Source: CAYPOY01 sp964412395
GTDB taxonomy: Bacteria; Chloroflexota; Anaerolineae; B4-G1
Assembly (NCBI GenBank): GCA_964412395.1
Contig: CAYPOY010000182.1
Span: 1 to 10,152, forward strand
DNA: 10,152 nt
Direction: 5' to 3'
The number at the start of each line of letters is the position of its first letter. Position 1 is the first letter of the stretch. The notes beneath the pieces are model-generated. The model saw only the letters and a list, made by a program, of their open reading frames with translations, ran no database searches and was not told the DNA's origin. Below, piece after piece: positions 1-6,985 of this stretch. Both the position numbers and the translations under genes were made by a program.

Positions 1-552
1 CTTGCACAGCAGTGGATGTCTGAGCACAGAACAAAGGTTCTGTACGGTAGAGAAGCGCACGATACCAACAGTGGATGTGGATGGCGCGGGTGCGCTAAAG
101 TGCACAAAGGCGTCCGCCACTGCATCAACCTGCCACCCGGCTGGATAGTCGACTGCCAGCCCGAGTACCGGGTCCGTGTAGGTCTCTGTCAGCGCCAGGG
201 GGATGCCGGGAGGTGTCGCCGCCACCTCCAAACTCGCGTAGTAGGCCCGGCAGGTGGGGCGCACGCCCTCCAGGTAGAGCCAGTCGCAGATAGTCGGGTC
301 GTCGGCGGCCTCGTAGACCGCCTGCAGACACATATCGTCCACCCACATCCCGACCAGGCGACAGACGTCGGGGTTGAGGCGCTCTGTGGCGTGGCGCTCA
401 ATGCAGGCGTAGCGATCTGCTTCCGGCAGGCCCGCGCACGTGGCCCGGGCGGCCTGGACATCGGGGGCCTGTTTCCACGCGGGACCCGTGCAGGCAGCGA
501 GGAGAACGGCGGATACTAAAGATCCAGCGAGTAGAAGATGCCATCGTTTCAT
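1..552 (-). CDS. Cys-repeat lipoprotein with PsbP-like domain, 3'-truncated by window edge
   Basis: The frame runs 184 codons from ATG 552 to the left edge without a stop, so the C-terminus is out of view. Residues 1-21 are a leader (MKR, hydrophobic core, lipobox LAAC with Cys 21). Residues ~37-105 contain six Cys in three pairs: 39/50, 64/75 and 89/101. The pairs are spaced by 25 residues, indicating a three-fold repeat of a C-x10/11-C helical unit (for example CAGLPEADRYACIERHA and CRLVGMWVDDMCLQAVY), probably disulfide-stapled hairpins. From ~118 a PsbP-like module starts (TETYTDP, DYPAGWQV, DAFVHFSAP), closely parallel to the C-terminal module of the gene at 7901-9610. The protein is probably an outward-facing surface lipoprotein; ligand and role are unknown. 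This is the last gene of the visible cluster, with its ribosome site 9 nt upstream. Confidence 0.85.
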   Translation of the reverse strand, partial: MKRWHLLLAGSLVSAVLLAACTGPAWKQAPDVQAARATCAGLPEADRYACIERHATERLNPDVCRLVGMWVDDMCLQAVYEAADDPTICDWLYLEGVRPTCRAYYASLEVAATPPGIPLALTETYTDPVLGLAVDYPAGWQVDAVADAFVHFSAPAPSTSTVGIVRFSTVQNLCSVLRHPLLCK

Positions 553-566
553 CGCGGTGTACCTCC
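553..566 (-). promoter_or_regulatory. Shine-Dalgarno upstream of the Cys-repeat lipoprotein
   Basis: GGAGG (566-562 on the minus strand) stands 9 nt (TACACCGCG) before ATG at 552 in the 26-nt spacer after the preceding stop. It supports 552 as the true start; a second in-register leader Met is absent. Confidence 0.65.
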
Positions 567-578
567 GATTGCGCCCCA

Positions 579-1103
579 TCAGGGCTCCGGCCAGCCCACC
601 GTCGGCCAGCCTGGCGGCCGGACGGTTGCGTAAGGCCGCTTTACCTCTCCATCCCAGAACAAGGTCACTTGCCGAGTCTGATCCGTATCTATCAGGCGCA
701 GTTGGATGCCGCGCTGCCCCCGCGCATCCGGCGGCGTGATGCCAAGCAACTCAATCTGGTCGGCAGCGGCGATGCCCGTCATCTGCCAGCGGTCGCCGTT
801 CTGCCAGGCCACCCAGGCCTGCTGCCAATTGCCCACCGGCGTCTGGTTCGGTGCGTAAGCGTGCCAGGACGGTGGGCTCAGCCAGACCACTTCCACCGTC
901 CCGTCTCCGTCAAGGTCGCTGACCGTGAGGTCGGCTACAGGGGCGTCGTAGGCCGCCAGCGTCGCTGCCAGTTCCTGTAAGCCAACCTGGGTCAGGGCGG
1001 TCTGAACCAGAGCAGTCTGAACCGTGAAGGCCTGATAGACAGCGCCCGGGCGGTCCAACTCGCCGGAAAGCACATCCTTGGGACCGGCGGCCACCGGCGC
1101 TCG
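579..1103 (-). pseudogene. C-terminal segment of the large lipoprotein (original frame restored)
   Basis: From about 1100 the protein continues in the same frame as the N-terminal part: APVAAGPKDVLSGELD, GAVYQAFTVQ, a calcium-loop-like SDLDGDGTVEVVWL, WQQAWVAWQNGDRWQM, then QLRLIDTDQTRQVTLFWDG, ending GWPEP and TGA at 579-581. The frame is open back to 1250, but the part above ~1103 is out-of-frame Arg/Gly/Pro-rich sequence. The second acidic DLDGDGTVEV loop mirrors TDLTGDGMPEV in the first part, so the protein probably had two FG-GAP-like regions flanking the TPR-like helices. It has no start codon, leader or ribosome site of its own. The next gene starts 26 nt downstream. Confidence 0.7.
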
Positions 1104-1752
1104 TAAGCCGCCAGCCCGGCCAAGAGATCCTCCGCCGGGCCGTCGTAGGTATCTAGGAAGACCTGGGCCAGTTCGGCCAGGGATTTGGTCGTTTCCACCC
1201 CGGCCAGGGCGGCCCGGGCGTCCCCGGCCTGTCCGGTAAGCGCCAGGCACAGGCCCTGGTGCAGGCGGGCCAGATCCAGCCAGGCCGCCAGTCCCCGTGG
1301 GCCCACGCTGTCGGGCCAGGCCGAGCCGAAGCTGTCCCGGTAATCCTGCTGCCAGGCCTCGTTGGCCAGGAAAGCCTCGTACAGCCCGATGGCGGTGGTG
1401 TAGTCGCCGCTGACAAAAGCCCGCTCGGCTTCGCCCAACTCCGCCGGTCCTTCGCTACAAGGTCCCACGGTCTGCCAGGCCAGTTGATAACGACCGGCCT
1501 TGGCGTCCCACCACCAGAACTGCTCACCCTGAGGGTTAGGGCCCGCCTTGGGATAACGGCCCGGCAGGAAGACGGGGTAGGACAGCCGAATCACCTGCCC
1601 CCCAGCCGGGTCGGGTTCCAGGGCCAGGGTGCTGAAGCCGGCCCAGCTCACCAACTCGGCGGCGAAGATCAGGCGAAAGCCGCCCGCGTGCCACTGATAT
1701 GCCTGGGGGCGCGCCCGAACGTTGCTCGCACCGGCGAACAGATGGCTGGCTG
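992..1752 (-). pseudogene. Middle segment of the large lipoprotein (shifted frame; TPR-like)
   Basis: This frame continues the protein broken near 1745. From ~1748 it reads FAGASNVRARPQAYQW, GFRLIFAAELVSWAGF and STLALEPDP, completing the FG-GAP-like domain. It then has an aromatic segment (EQFWWWDAKAGRYQL). A helical region follows (GEAERAFVSGDYTTAIGLYE, then ARLHQGLCLALTGQAGDARAAL) that resembles tetratricopeptide repeats. No convincing Shine-Dalgarno and start lie at its beginning, and it has no leader, so it is not an independent gene. After AAYER near 1100 the frame becomes Arg/Pro/Trp-rich and stops at 992-994; the real continuation lies in the third segment. It is either a genuine frameshift or an assembly or sequencing error. 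Confidence 0.7.
993..1022 (-). repeat. 15-bp imperfect tandem repeat in coding sequence
   Basis: Two adjacent 15-base units (993-1007 and 1008-1022) match at 13 of 15 positions and encode VQTAL twice in a row in the C-terminal segment of the large lipoprotein. The copy keeps the frame, so it is a harmless duplication. The stop of the shifted middle frame falls at this place (992-994). Confidence 0.7.
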
Positions 1753-3914
1753 AGCAGCACCTCTGGCATGCCATCCCCGGTGAGGTCGGTCATTTGCAGC
1801 GCCGGTTGTTCGATTCCCTCGCTGTCTACCCTCAAGTCCGTGGGCCAGCCATTTGAGATCGTCTCAGCGAAATCAGCTGGCAGCGCATACCCCGCGAAGC
1901 GCGCCGGTGAACCGCCCCGATTCACAAAGACGAGCAGCGGCATCCCCATAAAGGTGCTGTGGAGGAGCACGTCCCCCCGCCCACCGCCGGTGAGATCGCG
2001 TTCCATCACGGTGATGGCGTCCGCGGATTCGCCGATGGGTGCGTTGAGCGCCGCCGCCAGGTCGGCAGGCTCACCACCGGCATTGAGCCAGCGCAAGCCA
2101 TTGGCTAACAGCGCGGCCACAGCGGCCCGCGGCTCCACCACTGGCTGGTAGAAGGACGATGCCGCCTGGGATGGGGTCAGGGGTGTCAAGACGTCCTCCC
2201 AGCATAGGCACAGCACTTCCTGTGCGTTCGTTGCTTGCATCTCCCAGGTCTCGTCCCAGAGGGAGCCGTTGTGATGGTAGTGCTGCCGGACGATCCCCAC
2301 ACCGGGGCAGAACCAGCGCTGTTCGTATCCGGTATTGGCCACATACTTCAGCCGGTAGCAATCCTCGAAGGTCCCCGCAGGCGTCGTCACCGGCTCCTGC
2401 GCCATCACCTGCCAGACGTACCCACTGTCGCCGCGGGCCAACATCTCCGGCTCTCCCCATTGTTGGCCGATCTCCAGCGGCCAGGTCAGGATCTGTGCGG
2501 ATTCGTTGCCTTCTCCATCGTGCGTAATTACGGCAGATGAATTCTGCTGACCTGCGAGTCGGTAGAGCCGGTCATCCAGCGCGACGTAACACCGCCTGCG
2601 CTCTCGCGGTTGAACAAGTAAGGGATGCTCCGTGTCCAACTCGGCCCGAAAGATCAACCCTTCGCCCTGCTGCTCGACAGATGTCACGGTTTCGGTGACC
2701 GGCCCAGTCCAATGGCCGATGACGTTCTCATCCAGGGTGACGCTGTAGACCCAGGTGGTTCCGACGGCCAGCGGGTAGACGTCCAAGATGGCGGGCATCG
2801 CCGTGACCGGGACAGGCCGCCAGGCCGGTGAGTAACCGTCAACCAGGCAACGGGGCGGATCGTCGCTCTCCCAATCCAGGAGATAAATGCCGTAATTCGG
2901 GTAGGTTCCGGCCTGGAAGACCAGGTGGCGGTCGTCCGGCGCCCAGGAGATGAAGCCGGTGACGGGCACGTTGACCGTCTCCTCGATGCGCTCCTGCACC
3001 GCGTTGAGGTCATAACGCAGGGGGATGTCGGCCGCCGGTTGTGGCTCGCCCAGGGCACCGTCCTCCCACGTGACGGTCCACAGCGACTCGTCGCCGGATT
3101 TGGTGTCCTCGTCCCAATCCAGGCGCGTGTAGAGGATATGGCCGTCGGGCAACCACCCATGCCCCATGGGCGGGGCGGGGAAGTAGAGCACCTCTGCGTT
3201 GCCTTGTAAGATGATCTGTGGTTCCGCTGCCCCTACTTCCCATACCGACAGGCTCACTGAATCTAACGATTCGTAGGAAATGGGTTCATCCAAAGGCTGG
3301 CGTTGGCCCAATACGAGAGCATTGCTGTCTGAGGCCCAGCCATAGCTGAACATCGAGGTCAGATGATGTATGACTTCTCCGGTGGCGATTTCCAGCATGT
3401 GTAAACTGCGGATGATGCCGGTACCCATGTCGAGGAGCAGATAACGGCTATCGGGTGACCAGGACAGATTGGTGAGGAATTCCAGTACGGGGCCGACGGC
3501 CCGCGTTTCCCCACGCTGCATATCGTGGAGCATCGTCTGCCCTTGCATGTACTCGTCATAGTAGATGTAGGCCAGCGTTTGTCCGTCGGGCGACCAGGTG
3601 GGCGAGCGAACGGCGCCGGACTGGGTCAGTTGCCGGCGGGCGGTGCCGTCGGCGTTCATTAGCCAGAGGTGATCCTCCATGTCCAGGTAGGCGATCTCTG
3701 CATCGGCCAGGTCCAATGGGGGTGGCGTGGGTGTCTCTGTTGGGGCCAAGGTGGGGGTGACCGTTTTCGCTGGAGATGGGGTCTCTGCCACTCGCGTCTC
3801 CGTTGGCCCAGCCGTGGGCTGTGGACTCGTCGTCGCCGGGCCGCCGCAGGCGGTGAGGGCGACCGCCAGTAGTGATAGTAAGATGAACCAGTGTGAACTG
3901 TGGGTCTTCATCAT
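1536..3914 (-). CDS. Large multidomain lipoprotein, N-terminal part; frame broken near 1745
   Basis: Starting at ATG 3914, the open frame codes for 792 residues, but only the first ~724 look authentic. Residues 1-23 are a leader with lipobox LTAC (Cys 23). Residues 26-68 are a Pro/Thr-rich linker. Residues ~72-370 form a PD40/TolB-like propeller: TWSPDGQTLAY (W107), SWSPDSRYLLL, GWASDSNALVL, GWLPDGHILYT and SWAPDDRHLVF (W323). Residues ~376-560 open with YPLAVGTTWVYS and contain TTPAGTFEDCYRL and FCPGVGIVRQHY, a beta-rich extracellular domain common in Chloroflexota and other secreted proteins. Residues ~590-724 contain acidic FG-GAP-like turns (ERDLTGGGRGDVLL, TDLTGDGMPEVLL). After LLSQPS the frame turns Arg/Pro-rich, while the continuation is found one base away in the next entry. 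The intact gene would span 3914-579 and encode roughly 1,100 residues. Function unknown. Confidence 0.85.
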   Translation of the reverse strand: MMKTHSSHWFILLSLLAVALTACGGPATTSPQPTAGPTETRVAETPSPAKTVTPTLAPTETPTPPPLDLADAEIAYLDMEDHLWLMNADGTARRQLTQSGAVRSPTWSPDGQTLAYIYYDEYMQGQTMLHDMQRGETRAVGPVLEFLTNLSWSPDSRYLLLDMGTGIIRSLHMLEIATGEVIHHLTSMFSYGWASDSNALVLGQRQPLDEPISYESLDSVSLSVWEVGAAEPQIILQGNAEVLYFPAPPMGHGWLPDGHILYTRLDWDEDTKSGDESLWTVTWEDGALGEPQPAADIPLRYDLNAVQERIEETVNVPVTGFISWAPDDRHLVFQAGTYPNYGIYLLDWESDDPPRCLVDGYSPAWRPVPVTAMPAILDVYPLAVGTTWVYSVTLDENVIGHWTGPVTETVTSVEQQGEGLIFRAELDTEHPLLVQPRERRRCYVALDDRLYRLAGQQNSSAVITHDGEGNESAQILTWPLEIGQQWGEPEMLARGDSGYVWQVMAQEPVTTPAGTFEDCYRLKYVANTGYEQRWFCPGVGIVRQHYHHNGSLWDETWEMQATNAQEVLCLCWEDVLTPLTPSQAASSFYQPVVEPRAAVAALLANGLRWLNAGGEPADLAAALNAPIGESADAITVMERDLTGGGRGDVLLHSTFMGMPLLVFVNRGGSPARFAGYALPADFAETISNGWPTDLRVDSEGIEQPALQMTDLTGDGMPEVLLSQPSVRRCEQRSGAPPGISVARGRLSPDLRRRVGELGRLQHPGPGTRPGWGAGDSAVLPRLPAGPLSQGGP

Positions 3915-3927
3915 CCTTCCTACCTCC
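3915..3927 (-). promoter_or_regulatory. Shine-Dalgarno that decides the start of the large lipoprotein
   Basis: GGAGG (3927-3923 on the minus strand) lies 8 nt before ATG at 3914 and 11 nt before the adjacent ATG at 3911. The frame also contains TTG at 3929, but that codon overlaps the Shine-Dalgarno itself and would add an unneeded five-residue extension. ATG 3914 is therefore preferred. The site straddles the TAG stop (3922-3920) of the upstream gene, favouring termination-reinitiation coupling. Confidence 0.65.
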
Positions 3928-5884
3928 AACCATACAGCACGCCGGCCAGCATGCCGGGCAGCAGGTCGTCGGGCGCCAAGGAGTGACCCGCGACCCAGAG
4001 GCCATGGTCGCGGAAGCCCTTGTAGATACGGTCGAAGATAGGCGTCTCGCCGTCGAGCCAGCCGATGGGCCAGTCCACGGCCTCGGTGCTCCCGGCCAAC
4101 GCCACAGATTGGCCGTTGAACGGCACGTCCACCATCACCGTGCGAGCCAAGTCAAAGGTGTCGCGCTTGTCACACTCGCCTTGCATCTCAACGTAGACCA
4201 GGTGGCTGGCGTCCGGGCTCAGACGAGCGTGGCCCAGGTAGCAGGCGAAGCTGGCGTCGGCCACCAGCGTCTCCTTCTCGCTGACGAGATCCCGCAGGTA
4301 AAGCGAGGCATCCTCGCGGTGGTAGGCCAGCCAGCGGCCGTCGGACGTGATGTCGCCGATGCAGAAGCTGCAGCTGGTCTCGTCGTCCGGTGGAAAGACC
4401 TTTTGGACCTCACTCGTCTCTATGTCCAATCGATAGAGGTTGCTGTAGCGTCCAGCGAAAGGGGGTATGAACGAGCCTCCGCTCTCGACCACGATCCACC
4501 GGCGTGTGAAGAAGAAAGCGTCGCCAGCGGGCGTCCAGGCGACGGGGATCAAGTGGTACAGATACTCATAGTTCTTATCCAGCAGGACACACTGCCCGCT
4601 GCCGTCTGCACGCGTGAGATGGATCCTACAGTGGCTTGTTCCCTCTGGAACGTCGGTCGGGCTGACGTTCAACTGGCTAACGCTCCAAACGATTCGCTTC
4701 TCATCGTGGGAGACGAGGAAGCTGGGGCGTGGCTCTTCAAGCTCTAGGTCTGGCGTTACATACGTAAGCTCGCCACTGCGAGCGTTCAGCGCCTGAAGCG
4801 TGTGGCCAATCTCCGACCAGCAGTAGACGTTTTCCCCAACCACCTGGCAGTCATCGGACGACCAGGGAACGTTGGGCGGGGTCAGGGTGCAGTACGCATT
4901 CCCATCCGGGCTGGTGAGGATGAAGCTGGCGGGATCGGTGCGCTGCGCTGGCGATGGGATCAGCACCAGGGCCGGGCGGCCGAAACCGGCGCAGTCCGAT
5001 GGTACGGCCCTGAGCACGGGCGTGGGTGTGGGGGCGTGGGGAACGGCCCCTTGCCTGTCTATTTCAAGTTCCTCGAGAATCGTTCCAACGAACTCGGACC
5101 AGACGTTCCCGGAGCCACCGGCCAGCAGCCAACGCTCCAGAGCGTGGTCCACATCGGCCAATCGCGTGACCTGGCCCTCCGTCTCTACCCGCACGACGCC
5201 CTTATACACCTCCACGAGTCGCGATGGCCAGCCTTCGGCGGCGGGCAGCAGCAGTGTGAGGCCGTGATAGCCCGAGGGGAACCATTCCACGTCGTCGAAG
5301 GGCTGGTCGGTGAGCGGAAGCGCGGCGAGCCGCTGTCGCAGTTCGATGGTCTGCGCGGGGGTGAGCGTCCATGTGGGATCAGGTCGCCCGCTAAAGATGC
5401 CCAGCGTTACCCGGATGGCTTGCCGGTTGACTTGGTCACGCCGTGCCGTGATGCGCGCCCACGCTGCGTTGGCGTCAAAGTCGTGCGCCAAGATTCGCGT
5501 CTGCACGTCCGGTGGAAAGAGCGCTCGCACGTCCTCTCCGTAAAGCGTCCCATCGCGCGGCATCTCGACCTCTTGCACGCGCCAGACACCGCTTTCATCC
5601 TGCGCCACACGGACCACGGCCGGGGCGCTGCTACCGGCCCCCTCGGCTGACTGGCAGATGGCCCACAGATATATCTCTTGCCCGGCCTCTCCCCACACTT
5701 CCCACTCGCACAGGCCCGTGGGGTCGTTGAGGAACCGGGTCGCCAGGGCAGATTCCAGGGCTTGCTGGCTCACTTCCTCGCCAGCGGTGGACGTCGGCGT
5801 TAGGGAAGGGCCACCCTGACAACCGGTCAACATCAATACAGCCAGAAGACAAAGGCGGGCGACCAGAACGATCTGCCGTTTCAT
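3920..5884 (-). CDS. Three-domain lipoprotein ending in a beta-propeller
   Basis: A 654-residue protein whose ATG overlaps the upstream stop (ATGA) and is preceded by AGGAGGAG (5900-5893). Residues 1-22 are a leader with lipobox LTGC (Cys 22). Residues ~35-150 form a small domain with EIYLWAIC, PAVVRV and GEDVRALFP, a type seen alone in uncharacterised lipoproteins. Residues ~157-255 form a second uncharacterised domain opening with LGIFSGRPDPTWTL and including YHGLTLLLP. After an Ala/Pro/Thr linker (~281-290), residues ~318-620 look like a degenerate TolB-like propeller: ILTSPDGNAYC, VSHDEKRIVW, WTPAGDAFFFT, ITSDGRWLAYH, LSPDASHLVYV. Many Cys (e.g. CSFC at 505-508) suggest disulfides in an extracytoplasmic setting. 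The stop lies a few bases upstream of the next start, whose Shine-Dalgarno lies at the end of this gene. The biochemical role is unknown; sequence-to-fold assignment of the propeller is moderately sure. Confidence 0.87.
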   Translation of the reverse strand: MKRQIVLVARLCLLAVLMLTGCQGGPSLTPTSTAGEEVSQQALESALATRFLNDPTGLCEWEVWGEAGQEIYLWAICQSAEGAGSSAPAVVRVAQDESGVWRVQEVEMPRDGTLYGEDVRALFPPDVQTRILAHDFDANAAWARITARRDQVNRQAIRVTLGIFSGRPDPTWTLTPAQTIELRQRLAALPLTDQPFDDVEWFPSGYHGLTLLLPAAEGWPSRLVEVYKGVVRVETEGQVTRLADVDHALERWLLAGGSGNVWSEFVGTILEELEIDRQGAVPHAPTPTPVLRAVPSDCAGFGRPALVLIPSPAQRTDPASFILTSPDGNAYCTLTPPNVPWSSDDCQVVGENVYCWSEIGHTLQALNARSGELTYVTPDLELEEPRPSFLVSHDEKRIVWSVSQLNVSPTDVPEGTSHCRIHLTRADGSGQCVLLDKNYEYLYHLIPVAWTPAGDAFFFTRRWIVVESGGSFIPPFAGRYSNLYRLDIETSEVQKVFPPDDETSCSFCIGDITSDGRWLAYHREDASLYLRDLVSEKETLVADASFACYLGHARLSPDASHLVYVEMQGECDKRDTFDLARTVMVDVPFNGQSVALAGSTEAVDWPIGWLDGETPIFDRIYKGFRDHGLWVAGHSLAPDDLLPGMLAGVLYGWR

Positions 5885-6804
5885 TGGGTTATCTCCTCCT
5901 CACTGGGCAGCACCGCGCCGCCTTCCTCGATCAGCACAACGTCGCCGCTGGGGCGGGCTTCGAATCTCCACCAGTGGCACCTGTCGGGCGGGCAGTCCTC
6001 GGAACTCGTGCCGAGCTGTGGTTCGTTCCAACGGTACGTGAACGTGACCACGATGGTCTCCTCCTGGATTTGCGCTTGTGTGGTCCGGACGATGTTTCCG
6101 CCCACCAACGAGTGGAGGGGCCCTGGGATTTGGGGCGGCCCGGCAAGCAAGGGGAACCTGGCAGGGTCAACTGCCGACGGGAGTAACGAGCGAGCCTCTA
6201 CCACGGCCCAACCCACGTCGCCTGCGGGCACCTGGTCGAAGCGCCAGCTTGCAAGCAGAGTGTTGACAGCATCCGCCGTTGTATCGGACGCATTGGGGTC
6301 ACAGTAGACCTCCAGGCTCAAGAGGCGTCCCCATTTGAAGAAGTTGATATGTGTCGCCCCGGTGGCAATTCCTCCCTCTCGGCAGTCCGTCTGCTGCCAC
6401 AAACCGTCGAGATCTTGACGCTCGTGCTCGGGGCCGTACTGTTCCGCTGGGAGAGGGGGCCCGCCGCTGAAGTGGACCAGAACGACGTACGCCCCTCCAT
6501 CAGGGATCTGCCCGAGGACACTCCTGGGGCTGTACGTCGCACTCGTCGCCGTCGTGACCTCTGGAGCCCAGAAGCCGGCTTCCCCCCAACTGTTGAACGC
6601 CACCAGGCCGGTGAATGGTCGCGCCAGATACTCTGGGCCTTCGGCGCCCGCCCATCCTGGAGGCAGGGTGGCTTCCAGATGAAACTGGTCTGAACGAAAG
6701 AGAGTTTCTTGCCCCACCTCCAGGGTGCCACAGGCGGCCAGTAGCCACACTACCACGAGCAGCCCGACTAACCAAGGACAAAGGCGATCGTATTTTTTCT
6801 GCAT
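5881..6804 (-). CDS. Lipoprotein with PsbP-like N-terminal domain, function unknown
   Basis: A 307-residue protein. The ATG at 6804 is chosen because AAAGGA lies 7 nt upstream and it gives an immediate leader (KK, hydrophobic WLVGLLVVVWLL, lipobox LAAC with Cys 25); the ATG at 6811 is in another frame. Residues ~35-190 read as a PsbP/DUF1795-like beta-sandwich: FHLEATLPPGW near the start, a central WGEAGFWAPEV and VLGQIPDGGAYVVLV, and a closing LLASWRF helix-strand. Residues ~195-307 are a second, unrecognised domain with a strand-rich core (IVVTFTYRW) and a Cys pair (CPPDRC, 271 and 276) that could form a disulfide. No catalytic motif is evident. Its TGA overlaps the ATG of the next gene by four bases (ATGA), so the two are probably translationally coupled and may act together. 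Leader DNA resembles that of 7901-9610. Confidence 0.85.
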   Translation of the reverse strand: MQKKYDRLCPWLVGLLVVVWLLAACGTLEVGQETLFRSDQFHLEATLPPGWAGAEGPEYLARPFTGLVAFNSWGEAGFWAPEVTTATSATYSPRSVLGQIPDGGAYVVLVHFSGGPPLPAEQYGPEHERQDLDGLWQQTDCREGGIATGATHINFFKWGRLLSLEVYCDPNASDTTADAVNTLLASWRFDQVPAGDVGWAVVEARSLLPSAVDPARFPLLAGPPQIPGPLHSLVGGNIVRTTQAQIQEETIVVTFTYRWNEPQLGTSSEDCPPDRCHWWRFEARPSGDVVLIEEGGAVLPSEEEITQ

Positions 6805-6848
6805 CGTTCATTCCTTTCGCTCTGGGACGAAGACCCTTGGCGCCTTCT

Positions 6849-6985
6849 TCACCACAGCCAGCCGGCCAGCGCCAGCGGGATCACGCCCCAGAGCAGCGTC
6901 CCGGTGCACAGGCTGCCCCCTGTGGCAGGCGGGTCGTTTGGAAGCGGCGAAGGCCAGATGCGTCCGACCGGATTCCTACTGCCGC
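6849..6985 (-). pseudogene. Possible decayed C-terminal membrane-anchor tail, out of frame
   Basis: The 171-bp gap between the beta-helix gene and the next gene (6805-6975) contains no ORF with a start. In the frame shifted by one base from the beta-helix gene, minus-strand DNA reads a Pro-rich stretch (PSPLPNDPPATGG), then SLCTGTLLWGV and IPLALAGWLW, then TGA, then in the same frame Arg-Arg-Arg-Gln. Pro/Gly spacer, small residues with Cys, hydrophobic span and Arg cluster form the layout of C-terminal sorting or anchoring signals. One frameshift near 6985 and one nonsense change (for example TGG to TGA) would join it to the beta-helix protein. The resemblance is by eye and could be chance in GC-rich DNA. 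No promoter or terminator was seen in this gap. Confidence 0.35.

Noticed and set aside
579..3914. Programmed ribosomal frameshifting in the large lipoprotein gene
   Set aside because: I saw no slippery heptamer, stem-loop or internal Shine-Dalgarno at either break by eye, and two opposite programmed shifts in one surface protein gene would be unusual.
3893..4747. 284-codon plus-strand open frame
   Set aside because: Antisense to the 3920-5884 lipoprotein gene, with no recognisable domain and no signal peptide.
4802..5650. 282-codon plus-strand open frame
   Set aside because: Antisense to the same gene; composition is that of a shadow frame.
6805..6975. Internal promoter or terminator in the 171-bp gap
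   Set aside because: No TTGACA/TATAAT-like pair, and no GC stem followed by a T run, could be found on the minus strand.
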